From Crossaster papposus (Eukaryota; Echinodermata; Asteroidea; Velatida; Solasteridae): a DNA stretch of 64,000 bases. Positions 10,187 through 22,166 of this stretch are shown here, in pieces. The DNA lies in the NCBI GenBank assembly GCA_037893245.1, contig JBAIAA010000649.1:124001-188000 (forward strand), given 5' to 3'. The notes beneath the pieces are model-generated. The model made no database searches. It was given only the letters and a program-made list of their open reading frames with translations, and was not told the DNA's origin. The position numbers and the translations under genes are program-made. The first letter of the stretch is position 1. Every line of letters begins with the position of its first letter.

Positions 10187-10849
10187 TTAACATCGGTGTT
10201 TTTTTGTCAGTGATCGCGGATTAAACAACACGAAGGTCTTGGAACCAAGACTAGGCACCCACCGGAAAGGAACGGCGAGACTGCTGACCGCCAAAGACAC
10301 CCCTGGGACGAAAACCTTGACGTCCCTGTACCTTAGCCCTGCATCTGTGTGCCTCTGAAGGTGGAGTACTCGAGCCCAGATGTTTTCGGGCAAAAAGCGC
10401 AAGCGCTTGTCCGAGTCCGGCCTCCCCGGTAATGACTTATAAATATACATAACCACACCCTCAGTTTTTGTTTTAACGTGTTTTGCGCATTTCGACAGAA
10501 GATTATCATAAAGCTGTTTCTCCTTTGCATCTTCACCGATGTACTTGCGTAACAAGGACATAACGTAGGCGACGTTGGAGTCATAACCAGTTTCAGTACA
10601 AGCTTTGAGCAGCTCCAGTCTTCGTGGTCTGTGTACCTCGAGGGCTGACTTGGCCTGCATGACAGTTATCAAAGGACTATAAATATGTCGCAATGTCATT
10701 TCCCTAAGACCCTGGTCATACACAGCGCTTTCTGTGGTGATGTAAACCCGTGGTGATATTGTAAACCTGCAAGGGAGATCTGCTCGCCAGTTCACCAAAA
10801 TGAACTCAAAGCGAAACTCCAAAGAAAGTTCACAATAATTTGTATGCAT
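10187..10849 (-). CDS. Unrecognised 220-codon minus-strand ORF
   Basis: A clean frame of 220 codons, long for this A/T-rich DNA, includes MTLRHIYSPLITVMQAKSAL, RRLELLKACTETGYDSNVAY, MSLLRKYIGEDAKEKQLYDN and LLSKCAKHVKTKTEGVVMYI. It looks like a mostly helical protein. A good internal acceptor (CTCCCTTGCAG, minus strand, about 10770) suggests the real coding start may be an exon boundary rather than the ATG at 10849. No signal peptide, membrane segment or family was recognised. It may belong with the other minus-strand ORFs at 8305-8518 and 14176-14556, but there is no proof that they form one gene. Confidence 0.5.
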   Translation of the reverse strand: MHTNYCELSLEFRFEFILVNWRADLPCRFTISPRVYITTESAVYDQGLREMTLRHIYSPLITVMQAKSALEVHRPRRLELLKACTETGYDSNVAYVMSLLRKYIGEDAKEKQLYDNLLSKCAKHVKTKTEGVVMYIYKSLPGRPDSDKRLRFLPENIWARVLHLQRHTDAGLRYRDVKVFVPGVSLAVSSLAVPFRWVPSLGSKTFVLFNPRSLTKKHRC

Positions 10850-10954
10850 ACAGTTTGCAACAAATTTTTAACTGATTGAAATCATATTTCGTGCTACCTT
10901 CAAGACCTTAAGCACCCAAAAGTTAGTCGATTCTATATGGCGATCTTGCTTGCA

Positions 10955-11456
10955 CACAGCCTCGAGCCAATTTAAAACTCTGTAGGCTACCCTTATACAC
11001 AGCCTTGAGCCAATTTACCACTCTGCGGGCTTTGTATCGGCATATTACTTGCACACAGCATCGAGCCAATTTACAGCTCTGCAAGCTACATTAATGTGAT
11101 AATATATTTGTAACTGCTTACACACAGCCTTGAGCCAATTTACAGCTCTGCAGGCCATACTAACGTGATAAATAGTAAATCAAATTGTGAACAGCTGGGT
11201 AAAACACGGCCTAGAGCAGATTACAGGCTTCTCATGCTATGCATTTATTTGTGAACAATATGCTTACACACGGATTCGAGCCAATTACAAGCTCTTCGGG
11301 CTATATGCGTCAGTTTGTGAACCAACATGCTTACACACGGTCTTAGGTCAATTACCTCTCCTTTAGCTACACATTGATTTGTGAACGACTTGCTTAGGCA
11401 TAGCCTCGAGCCAACTACCGCTCCTCCGGCTATGCATTTGTATGTTAGCTTGCTTA
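10955..11456. repeat. 63-bp minisatellite, first block
   Basis: Diverged units of the type TTGCTTACACACAGCCTTGA / GCCAATTTACAGCTCTGC... repeat roughly every 60-75 bp. The same family continues after the inserted transposons (12204-12880 and 14045-14150). Confidence 0.85.
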
Positions 11457-12203
11457 GGGTGGGTTTTCAAAGGGCACGCGAACGATTTGCGAAGGATGCG
11501 AATGCCGAAAAAATGGCATTCGGAGAAGTTTTTCTCCGAATGTGTCGCGACAATGCAGTTTGTGTGTAGTTCTCACAACGTATATGTGCGAATGTCGGGT
11601 GTAGATTTGCCGAACTATGGCCAGTCCACATACACGAAGAACATGCGACTAAAATGCAAACAACACGAATGTTGCACGAATCTCGGGCAATATTCGTGCG
11701 GACATTTTGCGACACATGCGAACTTTTCGCGCATGTTTTGCGAATAATGAACGTCGTGCGACATTCATGAGACATTCGTACATAGATCGCGCGATTATCT
11801 TTGGCGAAGTCACCTGTTCTCAAGAAGTACGCGAACAGTTCGTGAATAGCTCGAGAAATGATCGGACGAACTTCGCTGCTTTCGCGGGACATGCGCGATA
11901 CATTCTTCAAACTGTCGGAATCTGTTTCGGGTTTCACGTCGTGAGTAGGTCGTGCGCATATGACGAAGCTTTTAGGAAATTGTTGAGGGCAAATCACGAG
12001 CAAATCACGACCCTGAGTGCTGGAAACGTTCGCAAGAAATTTCAAACTTTTTTTAAATTCCCGCCGAACTAAAAACGACTCCCGCGAACAATTAACGGTG
12101 CTTCCGAACTCCCGCGCATGTTTGGCGAATTTTTGGAGCCTAAAATAGGAATGTTGGACTTTTGCATCCTTCGCTAATCGTTCGTGTGCCCCTTAAAACC
12201 AGC
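11457..12203. mobile_element. Harbinger-like non-autonomous transposon inside the minisatellite
   Basis: A 747-bp element with inverted ends G(G/C)TGG-TTTT-AAGGGGCAC followed by (A/G)CGAACGATT and GCGAAGGATGC, seen at 11457 on the left and in reverse complement ending at 12203. It is flanked by TTA on both sides (11454-11456, 12204-12206). A 3-bp TTA target duplication is typical of PIF/Harbinger elements. The interior is rich in TTCGCG/CGCGAA words and has no transposase. Superfamily assignment is inference. Confidence 0.65.
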
Positions 12204-12880
12204 TTACACACGGCGTTGAGTCAATTTCCACACCTTAGGCTTATACATTTATATGCGAACAAACTGGTTACACACTGCCTTGAGTATACATGTACATTGA
12301 TATGTGGACAACTTGCTTACACGCAACCTTGAGTCGATTACCGCTCCTCACGCTGTACACTGATAATGATATGTGAACAAACTTGCTTACACACAACCTC
12401 GAGCCTATTACCGCTCCTCGGGCTGTACATTGATATGTGAACAACTTGCTTACACACAACCTTGAGCCGATTACCCCTCCTCAGGCTGTACATTGATATG
12501 TGATCAACTTGCTTACACACAACTTTGAGCCGATTACCGCTTCTCAGGCTGTACATTGATATGTGACAACTTGCTTACACACAACCTTGAGCCGATTACC
12601 GCTCCTCACGCTGTACACTGATAATGATATGTGAACGAACTTGCTTACACACAACCTTGAGCCGATTACCGCTCCTCACGCTGTACATTGATATGTGAAC
12701 AACTTGCTTACACACAACCTCGAGCCAATTACCGCTCCTCGGGCAAACAAATTGATATGTGAACAACTTGCTTACACACAGCCTTGAGCCGATTTCCGCT
12801 CCTCAGGCTGTACATTGATTTGTGAACAAACTGGCTTACACGTATTTGAGCCTATTTACCGCTCCGCGGGCTATATTGGT
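12204..12880. repeat. 63-bp minisatellite, second block
   Basis: The best preserved part of the array: consecutive units of TTGCTTACACACAACCTTGA, GCCGATTACCGCTCCTCAGG and CTGTACATTGATATGTGAAC, about 63 bp each, with around ten copies. Confidence 0.92.
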
Positions 12881-12924
12881 GTAACACCATTTTGTTTTTT
12901 ACACATTTATTTCGGACCCCGATA

Positions 12925-13998
12925 TAGTCTTGGTCAAGACCAAGCTAGCCCGTTCATTTGTTCCGCGGCGCGCCGTCCGTATTATCTGGGCTCATGAGGG
13001 CGCCCTTAATTATCGCCAGATTCCTGAATTTCTTCTACTAACTTGGTCTTGGCGCACGTGAACCCGTAAAAATTCTGAGGACATTCCAAGCATAGCTCAA
13101 ATAGCTACTCGCCCCCGCATGCGCGCTAAGTCGTTTTTGTTTAATGTAGTGTTCGATTATTATAGTCTGGTACCCAGACCAAATATTTCTGACTATACAA
13201 TTTAGACGTAGGGCCTATAGCCAAATGTGGTTTCTTACACGTCCGGTCAGGTAGCCGCCGGCGACAAAAAATACATATGAAGCACGAATGTGGCAGAGAA
13301 AACCCCCCCTCTTTTGTGTTGACCATTGTGTTCCCGGAATCTCAGGAATTCCTTTTAGGTTTTAAGGGGGGTGGGTTAGGTTACAATAGCGTTGAGTGCG
13401 TATAAAGTATAAGGATAAGAGGGGGGTACTCCTCTGCCACATATCGTGCTGGGTATACAAAAAATAGATAATGACGCGATACAAGCAGCGTAGCTATGAC
13501 GACGCAACAATTTAAATTCTAACGGCTCTTACCAAACAATAGCACAATGACTACAATGACTGTGATGGTCTTAGGCATTTCGTCTGGTGTTGACCTTTGC
13601 TAATGTGAGTTTTATTTTATACAAACCAGGAAACGCTCGAACATCGCGAACGTTAAGCAATTCCTCCAGTTTTTGGTCACGTGACATTAAACGGCTAAAT
13701 AATAAATGAAAAATCACAAATAGTCAGAAATATTTGGTCTGGGAACCAGACTATAATAATCGAACACTACATTAAACAAAAACGACTTAGCGCGCATGCG
13801 GGGGCGAGTAGCTATTTGAGCTATGCTTGGAATGTCCTCGGAATTTTCCGGGTTCACGTGACGCTTGCGCCAAGACCAAGTTAGTGGAAGAAATCCAGGA
13901 ATCTGGCGATAATTAAGGGCGCCCCCAATAAGCCCAGATAATACGGACGGCGCGCCGCGGAACAAATGAACGGGCTAGCTTGGTCTTGACCAAGACTA
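12925..13998. mobile_element. Mutator-like long-TIR element with 9-bp target duplication
   Basis: The left arm (12925-13195) and right arm (13728-13998) are near-perfect reverse complements ending in TAGTCTTGGTC / GACCAAGACTA. The 9-bp word ACCCCGATA flanks both ends exactly (12916-12924 and 13999-14007). Long terminal inverted repeats plus a 9-bp duplication are the usual signs of Mutator-like elements. The 530-bp middle has no transposase and is related to 30690-30960. Confidence 0.85.
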
Positions 13999-14044
13999 AC
14001 CCCGATATCGCATTGTAGGCTACCATGTTCGCTAAAATATATTT

Positions 14045-14150
14045 TTTAACAGCCTCGAGTCTTTTTACCGCTTAGCAGGTTATATTTGCGACAATATCAA
14101 AAAAATCTTCCACCTGGGATTGAGCCTATTTACAGCTCAGCAGGCTGGAA
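14045..14150. repeat. 63-bp minisatellite, last remnant units
   Basis: Two diverged units (AGCCTCGAGTC...ACCGCT and TGAGCCTATTTACAGCTCAG) lie beyond the Mutator-like element. Confidence 0.6.
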
Positions 14151-14175
14151 TGATATACCAAATGCAGATTTCAAA

Positions 14176-14556
14176 CTAGCCCTTTGACAACCATAACCCT
14201 TTTTGCTCTTCAGATTTAGGGTCCGGTTGATCGCCCGCCGCCGCCGCTGCGATCCATGCGTCCGGTGGGGGTGGTTCGACGTCACCAGGATTGGACTTTA
14301 CTCTCTTGGTCTTGGAAACTGCTGCAAGAGGCCCAGCAGCCACCCGATCGAGCATCATCTCAATATTGCGCTTCTGACCACCGTTTGTGGCGAGCGCCAA
14401 TATGTGATCTTTCCATCTAGGACTCGTGTCTTTCAACTGACTCGGGTCGTCCCACCCATCCTCTACTAGATGCTCAAAACATGGGGCCGAAATCCTGAAT
14501 TTGGCGCAGAGGCCATGAAAGATCTTCGTGCATGCCTCCCCAGCTGCCTCGCTCTC
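14176..14556 (-). CDS. Unrecognised minus-strand exon
   Basis: After an acceptor (CTTTATAG|GAG, exon start 14556) the frame is open for about 126 codons to a stop at 14176: ESEAAGEACTKIFHGLCAKF, then HLVEDGWDDPSQLKD, RWKDHILALATNGGQKRNIE, a basic stretch KTKRVK, and a low-complexity tail with Pro and Ala runs (EPPPPDAWIAAAAAGDQPDP). The first part looks like a small helical domain; the second is a disordered acidic tail. GC content is well above the surroundings, which supports coding. No family assigned. Confidence 0.5.
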   Translation of the reverse strand, partial: ESEAAGEACTKIFHGLCAKFRISAPCFEHLVEDGWDDPSQLKDTSPRWKDHILALATNGGQKRNIEMMLDRVAAGPLAAVSKTKRVKSNPGDVEPPPPDAWIAAAAAGDQPDPKSEEQKGLWLSKG

Positions 14557-17026
14557 CTATAAAGTGGAAAATCAGAACTTGGCTAATTAAAAACTCGATG
14601 ATGCCATTACAGTGTATAATTCCCATCTAAACAGCTATAGCCTTCCGTCCACTGTTATTCCTCGAGGAAGTGAGTACATGTAATTAGGTCAACTACATGT
14701 ATTGTAGGACTTTAAGCCTGAATCCGTGGTACTCCCACGCAGACCGGCTAAAACCACGGAGCCCTTGATTGCCTGTGCAAATCCTGATATACCCAGGGGG
14801 CAAAGGTGGTTCAACGGACATGGAATGATATAAAAAAGGTTATGCACCAGAAATGATATCGGTTAGGGACTACAACCTAGGTGCACAACCTTGAAAATGA
14901 ACTACTGGAAATCTGTAGCACACATTTTTAGTAACATGACCATTATCAGCGAAAAGGTGTTTTGTTAAGCATTTATTGAGCCCAAATTTCAAGCATGGTA
15001 TCGAAGCTAAAGTTGTTTTGAACAACTCTAATAAGCCTTTTAACAGTATTAACATCATCCCAAACAATACAGATCAATAGAAACAGTAAACCCTTTCACC
15101 CTAATAACATCTGTATATTTACAAGATGCCAACCTCAGTGATATACCAAAATGAAGAGCAAATTGTGCGCTCTCTACTGCATGTGAAAAGCAAAAAAAAT
15201 GAAAACCTTGAATTTCGAAGGATTCGGTCACAAATACAGAAACATGAATTGTGTTGATGTCTATAATCATGGTGTATCATGACAACATTTCATTAGTCCT
15301 CAATGTTATAATGTTAATTGCTGAACTATTTTTACTTTCAGGACTCATTTGGATTTTGCCAAAACGACTTCGATAATAATGTCTAGTATGTCTGTGCAAG
15401 TTATATATGCCTTCTAGGTGCCAGCATAGTACATGTATGATAATTACTAGTTTGCAGTAGTCTAGTTGCTTCTTCATTGATTAGTGATGGGCTTGTCATT
15501 TAAGTGCCGCAAGAAAACAAGTGACGCAAGATAACAAGCCAGGCAGGAAAACGAGTGGTGAATAGTGCCTTATCACCGAAACAAGAACCAAGTGTGAGGC
15601 GCTCGGACACAGACGTTGACTACAAAAATTGCATCATATGCCAAGGACTGGTAGAAAAGGGACTACACAATGTCCCCCAAAAGTCAGACTTGTTTTGGCC
15701 ATGATGGCCAGACAAGTCGAGACTTTCCAGAGACTCCAGGGTTACTCAACTGCAGTGCATCTTAGACAAGGCAAAGCAGCTCAACAGTATAACTGAATGT
15801 CTGCCAAATAATTATTCTAAAGTGTGTAAAATGGTGCAACCACAGCCAAACATGCATGGCGAGATACCTAGCAGTACCGTCAGTAATCATTGAAAATTAA
15901 ATAAACTTTAGATATAAAGAAACGATTAGAAGAAATATACATAAAAAACAGAAAAAGAGAAGGACCTCTGAAAAAAATGAAAAGAACAAAATGTTGTTAT
16001 GGTAATTGTATAACGACCCCCTGATAATTTTAAGCTTTTGTTTCTTAAAAACATTTGTTTAGTTTTTAATTTGACAAAGAAAACATAAAGACCAGTGCAA
16101 ACGATCACAAGGCTGTATAGCGAAAGATTTTGTTCTCATTTTAAACTTCTCACCATAACTTTTCCAACATTAACTAACATTCTTCTAGAATACAGGATAC
16201 AGGTTTTAATTTTAATCATAGGGTAACAAAGCACAAGAAACAATTGTTGCAATTAAAACATAACACATAACGAAAATGAATTGCAACACGGAATCACATC
16301 TAACAAGAAAAACTCAAGTGCCAGTATATTGCAATAAAGCTTCCTCGAATAAACAAGCCACAACTCATGTTTAATTTGAACGCACAGAAGTTGAAGTTCG
16401 TTGCCAATAAACGAAAAAGAAAAGAAACCCTAGCAACAAATTAATGTGCGCTTCGATGCGTCTTAATTTGATTTCATCAATTGTAGATATGTACCAGAAA
16501 TTCAACTGAAGAATGGTGAAAATGCCTATAAATGAAATAGGTTGACGGAAGCGAACCTGAATGAAAAGAACAAAATCATGTGTGCACAAACACGAAAATA
16601 AATGCAATAGTAGCTAAAAAGAAACCCTAGTTTAAATTAATTACGGGGAAGCGCTTGAATTTGAATGTGTGTTAGTGAAAGTAAAATAATTTGTGATGAA
16701 ATTGGCCGGGAAACATAAAACGATCAATTTAGTTTTTTTGTGCGAAATAAATGTTATTTAACGTTATTTTTACAAGCAAACTAATGATGGACCTAAGGCG
16801 ACATTGTAGGCTCCTGTGCGAACTACAGTCAAATGCTGGTGCACCTGTTTGCATACAAGAATAAAATAGAATGATATAATTCCAAAAGTTAAAATATTTC
16901 TATATTTTCTATTGGCTTCTAGTTCTAAGTAGAAATCAGAGGAAAAGCCGAACCAGAGCAAAGGTTTCGGAAAAAAACTTTGTCCGCTGTAATCGTGCGC
17001 ATGGCAGTTGTAATTTCGTTACAAGG

Positions 17027-17097
17027 GACCGTATTTCGTGTCTAAGCAGTCAGCAAGTATATACTTGCTGACTGCTTGGAAACGAAATACGGTCCCT
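17027..17097. repeat. 71-bp hairpin palindrome
   Basis: AGGGACCGTATTTCG...AGCAGTCAGCAAGTATATAC followed by its reverse complement down to ACGAAATACGGTCCCT. Only a few mismatches and almost no loop. Confidence 0.85.
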
Positions 17098-17229
17098 ATT
17101 TTGTTTTACATACAGCCAATAGAAAGTCAAGTTTTTGCATATTTTGTTACAGGCTACCGAGTTCCTGTTACTGTAAGAACCAATCACAACACCATAATCG
17201 TGCTGCCCCGGAGCTAAGAGCGGCACACA

Positions 17230-17440
17230 CACGCTTAAAACTAAAGTGTTGAATCAACATTATAAGTGTGCAGTCAGTGATTACTCTTTCAATGTTGGAA
17301 TTTCAACCATTGAACTGATTAATTCAACACATTGAGTGTTGAATTCATCAGTTTATGTATGGAATTCTAACTTTTAAAGAATAGTCACTGACTGCACCCC
17401 TTTTTAATGTTGATTCAACACTTTAGTTTTTAAGCGTGCA
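17230..17440. mobile_element. MITE family D, intact copy
   Basis: About 211 bp with inverted ends ACACGCTTAAAACTAAAGTG / ACTTTAGTTTTTAAGCGTG and paired internal blocks (TTGAATCAACATT, CAGTCAGTGA, GAATTCATCAGTTT). A second copy at 61330-61903 is split by a SINE. Confidence 0.8.
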
Positions 17441-18872
17441 CGTATACACACACACGAGGTGCAGTGAAGTTCGGGGTTGTTTTGGGACCTTACCGTATCG
17501 GACGATCATTAATACAGACATTGGCAATTCACAACCGTGACGGAGTTGTGTGGAATCGCAAGAAGTATTTTGAAGACAAACGTGGTATGTATTTTATTAT
17601 ACAATTGCAGATTGACTACAGTATATTCACTTATGGCAGTGATCACGATTAATTTACTTCGTCCGTGGAGTTAGCATGGTTTAATAGTGTGATGTACAAA
17701 TCGTTTACTTCAGTTTTTTTCTTTTGACCTGTACATTTTGTTTACCTCGCTTATAGTAAATGTCATAAATTAGCGTAATTTTCTTATCACAATAATGAAT
17801 TAAATTAAAAATTCATAGTTTCATGTTGTTCACATCGTGTCTGCTATCATTATGAAATGAATTTACAAAGGTTGGCATTGTCAGCGCGTCTCCCAAAATA
17901 AAATATTGTCTGTCGCGCGCGGAGGAAGTTCAGTTTATCGGCAACAGATCGGGGCTATTCTTGCGGTCGGCATGACGTCACGAAGGGGTGAGCCGTCCAT
18001 AGCAATATGCGTTAAACGTCAAATGTTTTCCTTTGCGCTGTGGGCATAAACAATGGAAAGATAAACGAGGTTCCCGGATGTCCGAACGCGAGAATAACTC
18101 CTTACTCGTGTCAGTGGTTTGGTAAAACGAACATTGCAATTTGTATGCATTGGCAGACGCCGGTAACGAAGTTTGTGCACGTCCGAAATTTCAGAGGACT
18201 GTTGATCTGTGTTGTTATTATACGCTTGGCCGATTAATATTGAAATCAAGACTAGGCGGCACGTCATAAGTGTTTGTATTTATCACCGTATTACTACATT
18301 TAGTCAGCTGGCGCAGGCAAACATCAGTATTAGTCCAGGGAAAATAAGTTTTGACCTCACCCAAATTGCAAGAGAATATTTTTCACCACAGTGCACTTCT
18401 ATAAGGTCCCTAGAATGACATACTAAAAAAATCAAAAAAATCAAGTGGTGGAAATATGACTAATTTGCATAAATCGTTAAACCCTGCTGCGTAATATATT
18501 TATTTCTATATTTGGGTATATTATTATTGTTTATTTTTGTTAAAGTTTATTTTGGTGATTTTGCTTACATATCCTTACTTCAATAACATTTTCTAAAGCA
18601 TATAAGTTACTGAATAATTATGGGAACATAGTAATTATCCAAAATGACAACTTCGTGAACCCATTAATGTGCGCACATTACACTGTCCCTAGATATCATC
18701 AAGTAGTCAGTATTGATGAGCTTCAAATTCACCAAGTTGCTTAATGGCACAGTTATCATATAAAAACCTTATTGAAAATCATATGAACAATGATAACATT
18801 GTGATATTTAGCCCACCAAACCAAAACTGGGGGAAATGGTGTGTCCATAAATTGGGCGAAGAAGTAGTTATA

Positions 18873-19022
18873 GGGTTGCCGAACATGGGAGACGTGAACA
18901 AGTTCAAGAAAATCCCCAAAATACATTTTAACGTATAATTATATGATTATTGTAAGCAAACAAATCTTTAATTTGGGGGGTTTCCTTGAACTTGTTCAAG
19001 TCTCTCACCTTAGGCAACCCAT
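18873..19022. repeat. Inverted repeat of about 45-bp arms
   Basis: GTTGCC...GGGAGACGTGAACAAGTTCA on the left is matched by TGAACTTGTTCAAGTCTCTC...GGCAACCC on the right, around a 65-bp A/T-rich loop. Likely a MITE remnant. Confidence 0.65.
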
Positions 19023-20226
19023 TACCTATCTTTTCAATGTATCTTTTCAGCGTAACTTTTACATCAATTAATTTATGGGACCAACGTTTATGTTAACGCT
19101 CGAACTAAAGCAATCGGCCGTTTGGTTGTTGAGTTACGACCATTAAGGGACCGCATTGCATTCGCAGAATTGATCAAAAAGTGACATGCGCACAGTAAAA
19201 TTGACATAACCGACCATCTTCAACCCCTGGTACGACAGTTTTAAAGAACTTTGTAATATATTTTAAGTACTGTAATAAAGGTAAAGAATTACTCTTTATT
19301 TGGGCGAACGAACTAAATTCATACGTTAAGCAGAAGTTGAGATATGAAACTGGAAACGCCAAAAAGGCACTGTTTTGCAAGGTTTCTCGAGACGACTTCG
19401 GCGGCGGCGGGCGGGGCGGGCATGTGAGGCTGTGCTGGACTTAAAATGCCGTGATATAATGAGAGGCTTATATGTAGTATCCTTGCATGGTGAGCCCGGT
19501 AACCAGCCAGGGTTTTTCCCAGGTAGACTTGTATACACTGATTTGCTGGAGTCCTGGTGTAATGTTATTGTTAATAAATAACAGCTACAATCCAAAAGTG
19601 TTATATAAACCGCTGTGAAGCCTGGCCGTTAGTTTTTATTCAAAATACATCGTGATAACCCAAGCTAACACTTAACGTTCTTAGGAACGTTTTCAAAACG
19701 TTCCTTAAACGTTATGTGTTAGCTTAATGCACACATGCAGCTCAACGTCCTGTTTATACAGGGTGGCCCATAAAAAACCGGACAAGTACTACAAGAATCT
19801 CTCTAGAAGAAAAAATGATACCAAGATATCTCGATTTAGTTTTAGCTTCAGACCCTGTTTTGTGAAGCACATTAAGGGGACCTTTCGCATTGAGAAATAA
19901 CTAAGCTGCGGTTTTGTTATTTTTCGTTGCGAATGGACCACTGATGACTTCACTTCCGAAATACAGTCTGGAGCTAAAACTACTAATCCAAATCAAGATA
20001 CCTTGAATAATTGTCCTTCTAGAAAGATTCTCCATCCATTGGTATAGGTAGTTTTAGCCTCGGGGTAGTGGTAGTAATTTCAATGCTGTATCTATTGGCG
20101 CTTTAACTGCATTATATTACTGATCTGTGCGTGACAAATGTTTGAAACTTTGTCAGAACTTTGCCTGGTAACAAAGAATATTATTCGTTGTGTGTCCATG
20201 TGTTAATAATAGTGGCACTTCGACTC

Positions 20227-20233
20227 TATATAA
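20227..20233 (+). promoter_or_regulatory. Candidate TATA box of the discoidin-SRCR gene
   Basis: TATATAA lies 132 bp upstream of the predicted initiator ATG at 20365, leaving room for a short 5' UTR. Position fits; no other promoter signal was checked. Confidence 0.35.
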
Positions 20234-20364
20234 CATGGGGATATGTTAGAGCCAAGAAGATCATAACGGTGTCTTATACCGCATCCATCGTGGGAGCCAA
20301 CTGCTGCTGGAAATTGTCTCAGCGAGTTAACTTCAACTCTTTTTTTTTCAGACTAACAGCAACG

Positions 20365-20413
20365 ATGACACCGAGTTGGATTCCTGTTGTGCTTGTGGCC
20401 ACCGCATTTTGCC
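20365..20413 (+). CDS. Discoidin-SRCR secreted protein, exon 1 (signal peptide)
   Basis: ATG at 20365 opens MTPSWIPVVLVATAFC and the exon ends TTTTGCC|GTAAGT, a strong donor in phase 1. A short N-region, a hydrophobic core and a small-residue end make this a convincing signal peptide. A signal-peptide exon ending in phase 1 is the classic start of genes built from shuffled extracellular modules, and the next exons (21775, 24001) accept exactly that phase. A poly-T tract with CAG at 20341-20351 could be an acceptor, giving an upstream non-coding exon; otherwise the 5' UTR is continuous with the TATA box at 20227. Confidence 0.6.
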
Positions 20414-21774
20414 GTAAGTATGACAATCAAGAATTTAAAAAATGAAATTAACGGTGTCATTTGTCATCCAGAATATTGGCTCCCTTTGGTGTCAATTATT
20501 GTCTTTCAGAAAGAAAAAAATCGTCACCTTCTTGTTTTGTTGTTGTAAATGACGTTTTAAAAAAAAATACTCTAGATTCGTTCCTACTGATCTGTCGCCG
20601 TTTACAAACATTAACTAAATATAGCTTCTGTTAAATATGATATTAATATGATATTTTGTCAGTTATGCATTTATATATTTTAAAGCAATAAAAGTGATCA
20701 ATATACAATTTTAAGCTCTGTGAATGCCGGATATTCCGAGAAACGAAAATTCTAAGATTTTGATTTTAATTCAAAATGTGCTAAGTCACAATTTGAGTTG
20801 CGACCACAGTCTGCCTAATAAAGGGCGCGTTCTCATCCAGCCAGTTGCAGCTCTATACTCGCGTGTCACTTAGGATATTTACATCGGAATTATTGTTCCA
20901 AGGTCTCCTTGTTAGATCATGTTTGTCATTTGCAAATGTTGTACATTCCGGCTTTCAAAACTAATTTCATCTTTAGGCAATAAATAATTTAATAATAATT
21001 TGTGTTTCACTTTTATGTAAAAGGAAGTACAGTTTTTAGGGAAAACAAGTTTTTATAACGTGCATTTCCTTGAAATCCAATTTGTTTCAATTAAATTAGA
21101 TATGAAAGATTATTTTTGTGTATTCCTTGAGTCAAATTCGGCATAATTCGGGATGGATCGAAATAAAGCTTTTAAAGGATTTAAGGGCGAAGAAACAAAA
21201 ACAAAAAATAGACAAATTGTATGTTATATTCAAATTGTATGTACATTTTATGTAGCAATTTGAAATACGCGTATACATGGAGGTATACGATTCTAGTGTA
21301 AACTTTTACTTAGTGGATTATAGAGGATAATTACTTAAAATTGGTCTTTAATGAGAAATCACTCTTTTCATATCGCGTTTTTGACATTCGCCTAAAATCA
21401 AAAGTATACCCATCTTTAAGATTGCACAGAAACACTAAATAGCTCTATACGTTTGTTTCTTTTAATACTTTACAAATCAAATTTAGGTTAGATATTTTTG
21501 GGGGGATTATATGCAAAAAATGCCAAATTCTGGATTTGTTCTCTTTAATGGTGTTGCATTTGGGTCAGCGTAAACAAAAAATGTTTTTCTTAACATCAAG
21601 CCCCCCACTTTAGGGACGTAGCTCCGCTCATAAAACAGTCAAAAAAAATTGCATCAAGTGGTTTTGAGTTTTTGAAATTTCAAAGAGTGTACCCCAAAAT
21701 ACACACTGGGCCACCGCAAGCCGGCTGACTATTCCACCAATCTTGATTGTTTATATATTTACATTGACTCACAG

Positions 21775-21837
21775 AATTCTGCTCCTGTAACCCTCTGGGC
21801 AGCGGATCCACCGGTGAAGTACAAGCATGGCCTTCAG
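21775..21837 (+). CDS. Discoidin-SRCR secreted protein, exon 2 (short Cys motif linker)
   Basis: A 63-bp exon between CACAG (ending 21774) and a GTAAAT donor at 21838, phase 1 on both sides. With the split codons it reads QFCSCNPLGSGSTGEVQAWP then S. C-x-C-N-P-L-G-S resembles the start of a laminin-type EGF module, but only the first two Cys are present, so it is at most a fragment. Joined to exon 3 it gives WPSE-LCTPAALGM with no break in frame, which is the reason for including it. Short exon, so moderate confidence. Confidence 0.5.
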
Positions 21838-22166
21838 GTAAATTACCAACCGTTAAACTGAAAGGAGACATTACTCTTTAACCCTTTCGTGACCACATGG
21901 CATTCTGGCCCGATATTCATAAAAGCCTTCTAACATGTATAGCGGAAGACACGTACCTAAACGTTATCGACCAACTTATCAACCAACTAAGCTTGGCAAT
22001 GTTTTATAATTATCACTTAGCTTCCAACTAGGCTTAGTTGTCAACTAGGGGTCATTTTAGCAGCCAAACTAGGCTTAGCAGGCTTTTATGAATATCGGTC
22101 CTGGTTTTGACTTCTGACTAGCGCCCTTGAACAAAGATACTTACAATTTGGGAGACCGCCAACATA

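Larger units (their letters stand above)
14557..20220. other. Gene-poor stretch
   Basis: Apart from the hairpin elements listed separately (17027-17097, 17230-17440, 18873-19022), no exon, RNA gene or long repeat could be supported in these 5.7 kb. The frames are short and compositionally random. Confidence 0.6.

Noticed and set aside
10955..12880. Small ORFs across the 63-bp minisatellite
   Set aside because: Repeated peptide-like frames are copies of the repeat unit without start, splice or composition support.
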